Source of the DNA: Theropithecus gelada
Taxonomy: Eukaryota; Chordata; Mammalia; Primates; Cercopithecidae
NCBI RefSeq assembly: GCF_003255815.1
Contig: NC_037668.1
Coordinates: forward strand, 13,416,059 to 13,480,058
DNA: 64,000 nucleotides
Direction: 5' to 3'
The notes under the pieces were generated by a model that saw only the letters and a list, made by a program, of their open reading frames with translations, was not told the DNA's origin and did no database searches. Position 1 is the first letter of the stretch. Each line of letters begins with the position of its first letter. Shown in pieces: positions 22,180 through 33,542 of the stretch. Position numbers and translations under genes: made by a program.

Positions 22180-22335
22180 TGGAGTCAGGCAGACATGGGG
22201 CCCATGTTCTCACTGTGACTAGTCGGGGCACCCTGGGCAAGCGAAGGGACCTTGCTGAGCCTCAGCATCCTCAGCTCTAACATGGAAATGCCACTGCCCG
22301 CTTGGGAGTGCCTCTTGAGCACTGTATGGATTATA
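22180..22335 (-). mobile_element. MIR element
   Basis: 'ggcaccctgggcaagc' followed by 'tgctgagcctcagcatcctcagctctaacatgg' is the core of a MIR SINE in reverse orientation ('cctcagtttcctcatctgtaaaatgg' in the family). Confidence 0.7.
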
Positions 22336-23516
22336 GCAAGGACAGAGCTTGCTTGGCCAAGGGCAAGGTGTACAACAGGTGGAAGGGTGATGTGTATTTT
22401 ACTTCGTTTTATGAATTGCTGTGATCCTACAAAAGCCTTTGCTTCTTTGAAACTGAAGGAGAAATGAAACACAGGAAAGAGGATGGTTCCAGCAGGAAAG
22501 GTGCTTACTGACCAAAATAGAATGGAAGACAAAAGTTTCAGTCACTACTCTCATTACAACATATTCAGATGGGGGACATCACAGAGTTACTTGCTCTTCC
22601 TACAAGAGTTTTGATGGGTAAAACTACTAACAATCCACATGAAATTCCCAGAATAATGGTATAAAAACCAGAATGAGTGAGAAGAAAATTGTTTTTTTTT
22701 CCTTACACACCCTATGAAACTGCAACCTCAGGGGGCACTTGCTCACAGGAAGGGTTTGCTGGAGATCATGGGCATGAGAACCACTGCGCTTTGCTCATCA
22801 GTTAGGCCAGCACCTGATCAGGGACACTAGTTGTTGATGGTTTACATGAGAACATAGCACTGAGACGACACATGATTGAAACCACAAACCCACACGTAAA
22901 AGAAACCACCGGGGCTCTACAGAGGATGCAAGCCATGGCCATACACGGAGGAAGGGATGCTAACTGCTTCAGTGGAGGGAAGCCACCTCAGAGGAGGTAG
23001 TAGAGAATCTGGCTTGAAACACAGGAATCATGAAACAGTCCTCCAAAATAATGGGGGAAAATTGCTGGCACAGGTGGATGGCCAGAGAAGAGAGAAGGGC
23101 GCTGTTCAGGATATGTGATGAGAAGGGCACTGTTCAACATAATGTCTGAAAAGAGAGATGCCCTATCTTAAGGAATGAAGTCTGTTATACAAAATTCTCC
23201 AGGTGAGCGGTTGCGGCCAAGAGTATGCAGTGATCCCTCATCATTCCCCTCTCTGACCTGTTTTGATACCTACAGCCTGCTCTTGTGAGAAGGAGTGAGT
23301 GACAGAGGAATCACCTGGCACAAGAGAAGGCGGTTCTACCCATTGAATGTCTGAGCTTAAAACTGGATCCAAGAACCAGATTCAAAACACTCTGAATTTA
23401 CAGGGGCTGCCTGCAGCGATGATCCATCTCACCTGCACAAGTTACAGGAAACAGAATATATAGAGGCTGCCTGGGAGAATAGTAGAGCTTTGTGACCTTC
23501 GGGCTGGAGTACTCAC
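22336..23516. other. 3' flank of the NBPF-like locus
   Basis: No further Olduvai exon is visible here by eye. If the last Olduvai exon is transcribed, its 3' UTR would lie in this stretch. Confidence 0.35.
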
Positions 23517-23689
23517 AGGCTACATCCAGAGCAGAGCAGGCGAGCTGATTCTCCAATGAGCACAACGTGCTGCTGTAAGGCTGCTGGCAGTCAGAGAGGT
23601 CAGGGGGAAGTGAAGGAGTCAAGTAAACTTCATCCAGGGAGTCCTGCGGGACGTCCTGCTCCTCCACCTCTGGCAGCTCTGGGCTCAGC
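23517..23689 (-). pseudogene. NBPF: Divergent Olduvai long exon (most 3')
   Basis: The acceptor 'tccaccag' precedes GCTGAGCCCAGAGCTGCC. The donor is T|GTGAGT at 23516/23517. The exon is 173 bp, exactly the length of the other Olduvai long exons, with an open frame RLSPELPEVEEQDVPQDSLD, then EVYLTPSLPPDLSD and QPYSSTLCSLEN. It keeps the VPQDSLDE-Y-TPS and QPY-S-LE motifs but is clearly less like the three central copies than they are like each other. It may represent a different Olduvai clade. Confidence 0.85.
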
Positions 23690-24450
23690 CTGGTGGATGA
23701 AGAACACAGAAGATAAACACCAGAGGGAACAGAAACCACAGTGCCCAACTGGTTCTACAGAGAGTCTGACAGGATATGCCAGAGGAAGCAAAAAACAGTC
23801 CCCTCAGGCAGAGAATGATCCTTCTCTGTCTCCAGCAGGAGAGAGAACAGCAAGTGCTCAGTGTCCTGGGTAGACAGTGAGCTGGAAAGGAAGGAGACGG
23901 AATGATTCCTATACCAAAGAGCTATGACATGGCACATGCAACAGGCCCCTGTGTCTTCGTAGACTGACAGAGTTACTGGGACCTCAACATCTCTTGTTCT
24001 CAAAATTTTGGCATGATATGAATTATTTGTATTCACATTCCTGCTCTCAGATATTTGCAAATATAATGGCAAAGAGGCAGACATCAGATGAGCATCTCAA
24101 GTTCACTTTAAGCCAAAAAGGCAGAAAGGGAAACTGCAGAAAATGTGATTGATCAGTTCAACAAAGTCAACTGAATAAAGATTAGTACAATTTTGAAGGA
24201 ATTAACAAGAGAAACAAATACAAATACAGGTGTAAAATGAAAAGAGGCAACTTTATTAATATTGTACCAATAATATTAATATTAACTAATAATCCTGTTT
24301 AATAATTATTCCACACTGATAATCTTAACATGACTAATATGGCGATTTCATGGTTGGCTGAATGAATGGATAGGTATGTTCCGTTTTCCCTGTATCTGGC
24401 ATCTCCAGGTATCAACAATAAATTAAATGTCTGCAATTGCTCAAAGTTAC

Positions 24451-24502
24451 CTGGGGCATGGTGGGTCTTGGTCTTCTTCTTCTTCTTGATTTTTTTCAAT
24501 GT
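24451..24502 (-). pseudogene. NBPF: Olduvai short exon
   Basis: A 52-bp exon between acceptor TGCAG and donor GTAACT, encoding IEKNQEEEEDQDPPCP in the phase expected between long exons. Intact. Confidence 0.9.
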
Positions 24503-25547
24503 CTGCAACAAAGTGGACAGGGACAGACACATTAAGTCTATTCCTCTATTCATGCAACAATCCACCGTCAACCCTAAAGCAAGAACATCTGTCTTCTCAG
24601 CATGGGAAGAGAACTCTGTGAGAGACATACTCCAGGAGGCCTGAGGGTCAGACGTGATACAGATTCCTGGGTTTTCATCTCTGAACCTAAGGGTGAAATG
24701 TCCCCTGTTCTGGTAGATCATTATCCCAGTATCATCTCTCCTGAGTTTGTGCCAACAGTTACGCAATATTTTCCCTAGCAATTCAAAGCAAACACCCAAA
24801 ATAATTTCTGGAAAAAAAAAACTGCAGTATTCAGCCCTGTCTCATCAAATACCTAGCTTATTCACAAAGGTGAGGATGTTAGACACTGAAATTACAATGA
24901 GCGAGAAAATCAACAAACCCTTGAGTCAAAAATAAGTCTTTGGTTCTATAAAAAAACATTGGTTATTCATGGCATCAAAAAGTGACAAGGCTCAGTCCTG
25001 CTTCCAAAACCAAAACAAAAGGTAACAGACACATCAGTTAAAAAAGCAGACATTGAAGATACAAAGAATGGGGTTAGGTTAATTAAAACCAGGGTAACAC
25101 CTTTGCATGAGCTGTACACAAAGATGACACTGCCCTTGAGCAGGTGTAGAAGCTCGGAGACTTGCCTACAAAATGAAATCCCTGAGGAACTTTGTAGCTA
25201 CCCAGAGATATGTGGGTATATCTTTCAAATTAGAATGTCTGACAGACCACTCCCGGCATGTGCTGCATAGTTATGTGAATGTGTCACACCTAACTTGGTT
25301 CCAATGTCTTCAGACTGAGCACAGGTTGCCACTGCATGGTCTGAGAATAGAAATAGAGCCATGCCCACTGATCCATCCTATGTCTGGGCTTCCAAATGGA
25401 ACTAGAGTTTCATTCAAACCTACATGTGCCTATAGGTCCTGCCTGTGGCAACATCTCTCAGTTCAGTAAGGGCTGCTCAGTGCAGGAATATGACCCCTAT
25501 CCGGAAGACCAGGTGGAGCCTTATCACCTTCATAGTAAGGAACCTAC

Positions 25548-25720
25548 TGATCACGTAAAGAGCCAAGCCAACATGCTGTTCCTCCAATGAGTAAAAGGCA
25601 CTTTTGTAGGGCTGGCATGAGTCAGGCAGTTCAAGATAACTGGAAGGAGTCGAATAACATATATCCAGTGAGCACTGCAAGACTTCAGGATCTTCCCCTT
25701 CCAGCAGCTCCCTGCTGAGC
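25548..25720 (-). pseudogene. NBPF: Olduvai long exon with terminal-type read-through
   Basis: The acceptor 'cttctccag' precedes GCTCAGCAGGGAGC. The frame RLSRELLEGEDPEVLQCSLD, then ICYSTPSSYLELPDSCQPYK and SAFYSLEEQHVGLALYVI is open over 173 bp. The donor is ATCA|GTAGGT instead of the GACA|GTGAGT-type site of its neighbours. If the donor is skipped, the frame continues ISRFLTMKVIRLHLVFRIGV to a stop at 25477-25479. This closely parallels the C-terminal tail of human NBPF proteins, so the exon may be terminal in some transcripts. Confidence 0.88.
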
Positions 25721-25904
25721 CTGGAGAAGTAGGAAAAACTAAAGAGTCAGCCAGGGAAAATCAGACACCATAGAGCCCCAGGTAGATTTCATGAGTAGCA
25801 TAAGGAAGTGGTTATAAAAAGAAAAGGATAGATCCATTAATGAGGTAACAAATTATTGGCTATATGTTGGGACAGAACAGGGCCAAATAGAAAAGGATGA
25901 AAGA

Positions 25905-25957
25905 GAAAGACAGACAGCGAGAGAGACAGACAGAGAGAGAGAGAGAAAGAGAGCTCA
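25905..25957. repeat. GA-rich microsatellite of tandem unit 1
   Basis: An AGAGAGACAGACAGAGAGAG-type tract followed by GAGCTCAG. It is homologous to tracts at about 27447-27495 and 28990-29040, one per tandem unit. Confidence 0.9.
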
Positions 25958-26334
25958 GTATATTGTCCAGGTGACACACTGATGAGGGAGTAACAGGACA
26001 CTTTGAGTTAGTGCTCTAAGGACACAGCATACAGTGATCATGAAAAGAATGCACTCAATAATTTTCCATAAAATGTGCTCAAGTTTCCATGCAGTCACCA
26101 TGAGAATACAGCTTTTGAAGTATGGTCAACCTATGGTAGGTTAGTAAATGATAAGGGGAGGAAGAAATGGAAACCTAAATATCTACTGCCATGAAAATCA
26201 ACAGCAATGGTTAGGAATAATTCAGGCTTGGTTGAAAAGATGTAATTGATATTGTTGGCCTGCTCTGTTTTCCCTGGACCAGGAGTCTCCAGGTGTCAAC
26301 ACAGAATTAGCTGTTCACAATTGCTCAGAGTTAC

Positions 26335-26385
26335 CTGGGGCATGGGGGCCTTGGTCTTCTTCCTCTTCTTGGTCCTTTTTAATTC
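26335..26385 (-). pseudogene. NBPF: Olduvai short exon with one-base deletion
   Basis: The acceptor TGCAG and donor GTAACT are intact. The product reads IKKDQEEEEDQGP and then shifts frame: the exon is 51 bp, while its three siblings of the same class are 52 bp. The missing base lies in the C-run complementary to 26345-26349 (CCCCCATGCC where siblings have CCCACCATGCC or a similar 11-base text). Confidence 0.88.
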
Positions 26386-27097
26386 CTGCAATACATTTAG
26401 ACAGGGACAAACAAAATAAGCCAATTCACCTACACCCATAACACTCCACTGTCTAATCCCCACACCGGGACCTCAGGCTCCTCAGCATGAGAACAGGACA
26501 CTGTGAGAGACATACTTCAGGAGGCCTGAAAGCTGGTCATGATAGAGGTTCTTCGGTTTGCATCGCTGAACCAAGGGTGAAATGTCCCTATTCTGCTAGA
26601 TCGTTATCCCAGAATCATTTATCCCAAGTTTGTGGAAACAGTTATGCCTTACTTTTCCCATCAATTCAAAGCAAATGTCCCAGATTATTTCTAGAAGGAA
26701 AACTGCAGTATTCAGCCCTGTCTCATCAAATACCCAGCTTGTTAATGGTTGCAAGAATTTTAGACGCTGAAATTAGAATGAAGGAGGAAACCTACAAACC
26801 TTTGAGTCAAAATCACAGTTCTGTGAATTTTTTACATCTGCCTGGGTCCAATGTGCTAAGAGTGGGCTCAGGTTGCCACAGACATGGCTGGAGACTAGGA
26901 GTAGAGCCATGCTCACTGGCCCATCCTATGTCTGGGCTTCCAACTGGAACTAGAGTTTTCTTATAACCTACATACACCTATAGGTCCTCCCTGTGGCAGT
27001 GACATCTCTCAGCTCAGTAAGGGCCACTTGGAGCAGGAATATGACCCCTTCTGGAAGACCAGGTGGAGACCTATTACCTTCATAGTAAGGTACTCAC

Positions 27098-27270
27098 TGT
27101 CCCCGCCAAGAACCAAGCCAACATGCTGTTTTTCCAATGAGTAAAAGGCACTTCTGTAGGGCTGGCATGAATCAGACAGTTCAAGATAACTGGTAGGAGT
27201 TGAATAACATCTATCCACTGAGTCATGCAAGACTTTAGGCTCTTGCACTTCCAACAGCTCCCTGCTGAGC
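27098..27270 (-). pseudogene. NBPF: Olduvai long exon
   Basis: 173 bp, open: RLSRELLEVQEPKVLHDSVD, then RCYSTPTSYLELSDSCQPYR, then SAFYSLEKQHVGLVLGGD. The acceptor is 'cttctccag' and the donor GACA|GTGAGT. Intact. Confidence 0.9.
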
Positions 27271-27446
27271 CTGGAGAAGTAGGAAAAACTAAAAGGTAAG
27301 CCAGGGAAAATCAGAAACCACAGAGCCCCAACTAGATTTCATGGGGCATAAGGAAGTGGTTAAAAAAGAAAAAGGATAGATCCATTAATGAGGTAACAAA
27401 TTATTGCCTTTATGTTGGAATAGGCCATGGCTGTGTAGGAAAGGAT

Positions 27447-27495
27447 GAAAGAGAAAGAGAGAGAGAGAGACTGAGAGAGAGAAAGAAAACGAGCT
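27447..27495. repeat. GA-rich microsatellite of tandem unit 2
   Basis: A run of AGAGAGAGAGAGACTGAGAGAG type. It lies 1542 bp from the homologous tract at 25905. Confidence 0.9.
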
Positions 27496-27869
27496 CAGTG
27501 AATTGACCAGTTGACACATGATGAGGGAGTAAAAGGACACTCTGAGTTAGTGCCTTCATGACACACAGCGAACAGTGATCATGAAAAGAGTGGGCTCAAC
27601 AATTTTGCATAAAATGTGCTCAAGTTTCCATTCAGTCACCATGAGAATACAGCTTTTGAGGTTCGGTCAACATACTGTAAGTTAGTAAATGATAAGGGGA
27701 GGAAGAAATGGAAACCGAAAGGTCTACTGCAATGAAAACCAACAGCAACGTCAGCAGGAGGAATTCAGGCTTGGTTGAAAAGATGAAATCGAACACACTC
27801 TGGTTTCCCTGGACCTGGCGTCTCCAGGTGTCAACACAGAATTAAGCGTCCACAATTGCTCAAAGTTAC

Positions 27870-27921
27870 CTGGGGCATGGTAGGTTTTGGTCTTCTTCCT
27901 TTTCTTGGTACTTTTCAATTT
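27870..27921 (-). pseudogene. NBPF: Olduvai short exon
   Basis: 52 bp between TGCAG and GTAACT, encoding IEKYQEKEEDQNLPCP. Intact and in phase with both neighbouring long exons. Confidence 0.9.
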
Positions 27922-28640
27922 CTGCAATAAGTTCAGACATGGACAGACACATTAAGCCAATTCCCCTACACATGTAACAATCCACTGTCTATCCTCACAC
28001 AGGGACCTCAGTCTTCTCACCATGAGAATAGGGCACTGAGAGCTATACTTCAGGAGGACTGAAGGCTGGTTATAATGGAGATTCCTTGGTTTTTGTCCCA
28101 GAAACTACAGGTAAAATGTCCCTATTATGGTAGATTGTTATCCCAATATCATTCGTCCCAAGTTTGTGAAAATGGTTACGTGGTATTTTTCCAACCAATT
28201 TAAAACAAATGCCCCCAAATGATTTCTAGGAGAAAAACTGCAATGTTCAGCCCTGTTTCATAAAAAACTCAGCTTTTTCATGATTGAAAAGATTTTAAAC
28301 ACTGAAATTAGAGTAAAGGAGGAAATCTACAAAATCTACAAAATTGAGTCAAAATCATAGTTGTGTGAATTTGTCACATCTGCCTGGGTCCAGTGTCTTG
28401 AGAGTAGGATCAGAGTGCCACAGGCATGGCCTGCAACTACGAAGACAGCCATGCTCACTGACCCATCCCATATTTAGGCTTCCAGGTGGAACTAGAGTTT
28501 CATTCAAACCTACATGTGCCTATAGGTCCTCCCTGTGGCAATGATATCTCTCAGCTCAGTAAGGACCACTTGCAGCAGGAATATGACCCGTATTCAGAAG
28601 ACTCGGTGGATCCTTATCACTTTCATTGTAGGGTCCTCAC

Positions 28641-28813
28641 TGTCCACCTCAAGAGCCAAGCCAACACGCTGTTCCTCCAAAGAGTAAAAGGCACTTCTGT
28701 AGGGCTGGTAGGAGTTCAGTAGTTCAAGAAAACTGGAAGGAGTCGAATAACATCTATCCAGTGAGTACTGCAAGACTTCAGGCTCTTCCACTTCCAGCAG
28801 CTCCCTGCTGAGC
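28641..28813 (-). pseudogene. NBPF: Olduvai long exon
   Basis: 173 bp, open: RLSRELLEVEEPEVLQYSLD, then RCYSTPSSFLELLNSYQPYR, then SAFYSLEEQRVGLALEVD. The acceptor is 'cttctccag' and the donor GACA|GTGAGG. Intact. Confidence 0.9.
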
Positions 28814-28989
28814 CTGGAGAAGTAGAAAAAACTGAAGAGTCAGCCAGGGAAAATCAGACACTGCAGAGCCCCAGCTAGATTTCATGGGTAGCATAAGGAA
28901 GTGGTTACAAAAGAAAAAAGATAGATCCATTAATGAGGTAACAAATTATTGCCTTTATGTAGGAATAGACCACGGCTGGGTAGTAAATG

Positions 28990-29040
28990 ATGAAAGAGAA
29001 ATACAGAGAGAGAGAGAAAGAGAGACAGACAAAGAGAGCT
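28990..29040. repeat. GA-rich microsatellite of tandem unit 3
   Basis: A mixed GA/CAGA tract. It lies 1543 bp from the homologous tract of unit 2. Confidence 0.9.
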
Positions 29041-29423
29041 TAGTGAATTGTCCAGGTGACACACTGATGAGGGAGTTAAAGGACACTCTGAGTTAGTGCC
29101 CTCAGGACACACAGTGAACAGTGATCATGAAAACAGTGGGCTCAATAATTTTCCACAAAATGTGCTCAAGTTTCCCTGCAGTCACCATGAGAATACAGCT
29201 TTAGAGGTATGGTCAACATTCACTAGGTTAGTAAATGATAAGGGTAGGAAGAAATGGAAACCTAAACATTTACTGCAATGAAAAGCAACAGCAATATTAA
29301 TAGGAGTAATTCAGGCTTGGTTGACAAGATGAAATCGTTATTTTCAGCATGTTCTGTTTTCCCTGGACTTGGCGTCTCCAGGTGTCAACACCAAATTAAC
29401 TGTCCACAATTTCTCAGACTCAC

Positions 29424-29475
29424 CTGGGACATGTTGCCTCTCAATCCTCCTTTTTCACTTGATCACACTGATGTC
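29424..29475 (-). pseudogene. NBPF: Olduvai short exon with stop codon
   Basis: 52 bp between TGCAG and GTGAGT. The product RHQCDQVKKED*EATCPR resembles the human RHRWDQVKKEDQEATGPR-type exon, but TGA at 29441-29443 replaces the glutamine codon. The splice sites are intact. Confidence 0.88.
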
Positions 29476-30519
29476 CTGCAAATAAATTCAGATGGGGCTT
29501 CTTACATTAAGCAGTTCCTCCTTGCACACAGAAACAGTCCTCTGTCCAATCCTAACACAGGGACATCAGTCTTCTCAGTGTGAGAACAGGAGACTTTGAG
29601 AGAAATATACCAGGAGGCCTGAGGTCAAGTCTTGAGAGAACTGACTTGGTTCCTTTCATGAGCCTTGGGCAAAATTCCCCTGTTTTGGAATGTTATCTTC
29701 CCAATGTGCTCTGTCCTAGGTGTGTGTACACAAAAGAGCAATTTTTTCCCCCCAATAGATTGTAGGCAAATAGTTCTAACACCTCGTAGGAGAGACACTT
29801 CAATATTAAGCTTTCTCTCATCAAATACCCAGGATTTGATAGTTTACAAGATTGTGGACACTGAGATTTGATGAAGGGGTGCAATGTACCAGCTCTTGAG
29901 TCAAAATTAGTCTTGGTTCTACACAGAAGCATCAGCTATTATGGCTTTTGTGAGTGAAAAGTCGGCTGTTTATGTAGAAAACATACCAGCAAGAAGATGG
30001 ACAGATGAGCTAAAACAAGCCAACTTAGAAGACACAGAAAATGGGGATGAATTCAGTGAAACCTGGGTTACATCTTCCACTGAGAGGTAGACAAGGGTGA
30101 CACTGGCCTTGGGCAGGTAGAGAACCGCAAAGACATGCTTGGGGAACGAAACTCATAAGGAACTTTGTAGCTGGCAAGAGACATTTAATTCAGATGAGCT
30201 GATCTGACAGACAACTCCTGGGCATGTGCTGCAGAGCTTGGTGTGAGTTCGCCACACCTGCCTTGAGTTCAATGTCCTGACAGTCGGTCAAGGGTGCCAT
30301 GGGCATGGCCTGAGACTAGGAAAAGAGCAAAGCTCACTGACCCACCCCATGCCTGTGCTTCAGACTCAACTCCAGAGTGATTGAAATCTACACTGATATA
30401 TAGGTTCAGCCCACAGTGATGGCAACTCTCAGCCCAACCAGGGGCACAAGGCCCAAAGATTATGGGGTCCACCTGGGACACGAACTGGAGCTTTATTACC
30501 TTCACAATGGAGTACTCAC

Positions 30520-30683
30520 TGCCTATGTCAAGAGCCAAGCCGACTTGCTGTTCCTCTAATGAGGGAAAGGTGCTCTTGTAAGACTGGTACGAGGCAGACA
30601 TGTCAGGAGGAATTGAGAGAGTCAAATAACCTTCATCCCAGGACTCCTGGGGGGCTTCCTCCTCTTCAGACTCCTGCAGATTC
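30520..30683 (-). pseudogene. NBPF: First canonical (CON1-like) Olduvai long exon
   Basis: The acceptor 'ctcatcag' and donor GGCA|GTGAGT enclose 164 bp encoding NLQESEEEEAPQESWDEGYL, then TLSIPPDMSASYQSYKSTFP and SLEEQQVGLALDIG. The frame is open and very close to the human NBPF conserved first Olduvai domain. Confidence 0.9.
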
Positions 30684-31470
30684 CTGATGAGCCAGGCAGG
30701 ACAGAGATGACAGAAGATTAAACCAACAAAGATTAGACAACAAAGCCTTTCAGCTGATCAATGGGAAACAGAATCAAGTGATCACAAAAAGCAAAGGCAT
30801 TTTTCCTTCAAGAGAAAAAAAGCTATCCTTCTAAATGCAGGGTGGAAAGTGACTGTCTTAGGGAGAGATCGAAAATGCGCTGGTCATGCTCAGTGCATTT
30901 GCCACAGATGAGCCACTGCAGAGCACCCAGACTCTCCCTGTAAACTACCATCATGACTTGCAGCACAGAGAACTGACACAGGACTTTAACTACTTTGCAT
31001 AAATTATGTTGAATTTTACATGCATCATTCAAGTGAACAGAGCTCTTGAGGCAGTGCAGACATACAGCCTGTGTATTAAGGGCCTCCTTTTTCCAATATT
31101 TTGATATATGTTTATTTTCTGAATTTCTTCTCTTGCACAGATACTAGCAAACATACTAACAACAAATGGGCGGAAAGCATATATGCATCTCTCCTTGGAT
31201 TTAAACACGTGGGAGAGAACAGGCAACACCAAGAAATCCCTGTTTGGTTAGTTCACCTGGCTCATCTGATTGCAGGTTCCTATCTTGAGAGGACTACAAA
31301 ATTAAAACCAACACAAGTGCCATGAATAGCCCCCAACAGTGTTAATAAGGACAATTTGTAGCTGGGTGAATGGAAGAAATAGTTCTATTCATCACTTCCT
31401 CGTTTTCTCTGGATCTGCAGTCTCCAAGTGTCACTATTGAAGTAACAGCCCACAATTCCACAGTGTTACC

Positions 31471-31519
31471 TGGGAGACACTGGCCCTTCTTCCTCTTCCT
31501 CTTGATCACTTTGATTTTC
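31471..31519 (-). pseudogene. NBPF: Acidic short exon (NBPF-type)
   Basis: 49 bp between acceptor ACAG and donor GTAACA, encoding (E)NQSDQEEEEEGPVSP. It corresponds to the ENESDDEEEEEKGPVSPR segment of human NBPF proteins. In frame with both neighbours. Confidence 0.88.
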
Positions 31520-31949
31520 TGTAAATAAATTCAGAGAAGCAGGTCACATTAAGCCAATCACACTTCACATATGACCAAATCAGTGTCCAGTCATAGCACA
31601 AGGAAATAAATATTCTCAGTGCAAGAATATGGATTCTGACAGGAATGTTCTAGGGTGCCCTAGATTAAGTCTGGTGTGAAGTAGATGAGCCTCCTTTCCA
31701 GACCCACAGGCCAAAATCTCCCTCTATGGGTAGACCATAATGCCACATTCCCTGCCTGAGTCTATGCAAGTTAAAATTTTTCCCAAAAAAATCTCCAAAA
31801 ATTGGTCAAGCTACTTTCTGAGAGTGTTGCTGCAATACTGACTTATCTCACCAGATAACATGGTCATTGAATGTTTAAAGGCATCTATATATGAGACTGG
31901 ACTGATGGATGAATTCTAACAACTCTGTCTTAAAAACTAATCTGCGATT

Positions 31950-32213
31950 TGGAAGGCCAAGGTTGATGGATCACTTGAGGCCAGGAGTTCGAGACCAGCC
32001 TGGCCAACATGGTGAAACCTTGTCTCTACTAAAAATATAAAAATTAGCCAGGCATGGTAGTGTGCATCTCTGGTCCCAGCTACTCAGGAGGCTGAGGCAG
32101 GAAAATTGCTTGAACCCAGGAGGCAGAGGTTGCAGTGAGCCAAGACTGTGCCACTGCACTCCAGCCTGGGTGACAGAGTGAGACTCTGTCTCAAAAAAAA
32201 AAAAAAAAAAAAA
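31950..32213 (+). mobile_element. 5'-truncated AluS-like, intronic
   Basis: Starts at 'ttggaaggccaaggttg' inside the left monomer and ends in a long A-run. AATCTGCGAT (31940-31949) and AATCTGTGAT (32214-32223) form the target-site duplication. Confidence 0.88.
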
Positions 32214-32787
32214 AATCTGTGATGCTACAAAGAAACATTGGCCATTGATGGGGTGGAGAACTCAGGGCCCAGCCTTGCTCTATGGAGGCATATCAGCAAG
32301 GTAAAGAATAAATGTTTCCATCCTGGTTTCAAGGTGACTGTGCAGCTAAGCAAGCTGACTTAAAGGAGATCAAGACTGAAGCTGAGAGCAGTAAAACTGG
32401 GGGAACAATACCTCCAAATACAAAGGCAAGGCTGCCAGTTTCCTTAAAAAGGCATAAAAACTCCATGAACTTTGTTCAGGGACAGATGACATAATGACAG
32501 ATGATGAGAGATATTGGATCCAAGCTAGAAGGCTTGATAGATACCTCCTGTATACCTCCTGGACAAAGGTGACTATGAGTTTGTCCCAATTGCCTGGGGT
32601 CCATGACACTGGGGACAGGGAGACAGGGCTGAGGAGGAGAGGAAAATCCCTAAACCACCTGATATCTGTGTTTAGTACCCCATCCTAATTTCTGATTCAA
32701 ACCAATTTGTTTGTATAGAGCTCTTTTTCAGAGTTGATCTTCCTCAGCCTAGACAGAGGTATGAGGGGGAGAGAATATAGAGTCTAC

Positions 32788-32999
32788 CTGGGAGAATGTG
32801 TAGAGCATCCTCCCATTCATCATGAGAGGATTCACTGTCTATAACCAGTGCAGAGTCGACTTTGTCTTCCTCAAATGTGGTTTTGGTGTTCCTGTGTGGC
32901 TGGTTGGAGTCAGAAGGGCTGTGGCTATTTGAACAAGTGATGGCACATTCCTCCAGTGAGTCCTCAGGGACTTCCTTTTCTTCAGCCTTCAGCACCTCC
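32788..32999 (-). pseudogene. NBPF: Upstream DUF1220-like exon (NBPF-type)
   Basis: 212 bp between acceptor 'ctcatcag' and donor GTAGAC. The frame is open: [20 protein letters not shown], then TCSNSHSPSDSNQPHRNTKT, TFEEDKVDSALVIDSESSHD and EWEDALHILP. It is very close to the human NBPF exon with [20 protein letters not shown]. Intact, with phase 1 at both ends. Confidence 0.9.
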
Positions 33000-33542
33000 C
33001 TGATGAGCCAGCGGGGAGAGAGATGACAAAAGATTAAACACAGAGAAATTGGACCCTCAATTGGACCCAGGGAGTCCTAGCCAGTTTTGACAGAGGTATA
33101 AGAGAATTGTCCCAAAAAGCAAACGGGTGGCTCCCTGTAAGAGGGAATAGGCACTCCTCCTTTCTCTGCAAGAGATTGTGGATGCCATGGGAGCCAAAGA
33201 GGAAGGGAGCAGCTTGTGTTCATTGCACTGGGAAGATAGGAGCTGAGGAGGACGGAGGGTCAGCTATCTCTGTGTGTGCAGACATGACACACACAGAGAT
33301 ACATACATGGAGAACCATAACAGCTGCTACACGGTGTGCCAAAGCTGGGTTGCATTTAAATACTGTGACCAAGGGAATACAGGCTCTTGAGCCACTGTAG
33401 GCTCCAGAAATGGTGTGTCTTCTGGGTCTTTTTATAAAAATAATATGTGAAATGTACAATTTTTTTCTAGGTACTTCTCTTGATGTTTAGTTTCTAGAAA
33501 CTTCCTAAATAATTCCTCTGCTTTTTACCCCTTTACTATTTT

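Larger units (their letters stand above)
25721..29475 (-). repeat. Tandem ~1.55-kb Olduvai exon/intron units
   Basis: The boundary phrase 'ctggagaagtaggaaaaact' recurs at 25721 and 27271, and in slightly altered form at 28814, giving units of 1550 and 1543 bp. Each unit, read left to right, carries intron sequence, a GA-rich microsatellite (about 25905, 27447 and 28990), a short exon (26335, 27870, 29424) and, in the first two, a long exon (27098, 28641). This is the same exon-pair unit that is amplified in primate NBPF genes. Identity between units is high over introns as well as exons. Confidence 0.9.

Noticed and set aside
25905..29040. CRISPR-like regularly spaced repeats
   Set aside because: The spacing is 1.5 kb, the repeats are GA microsatellites in tandem gene units, and the genome is vertebrate.
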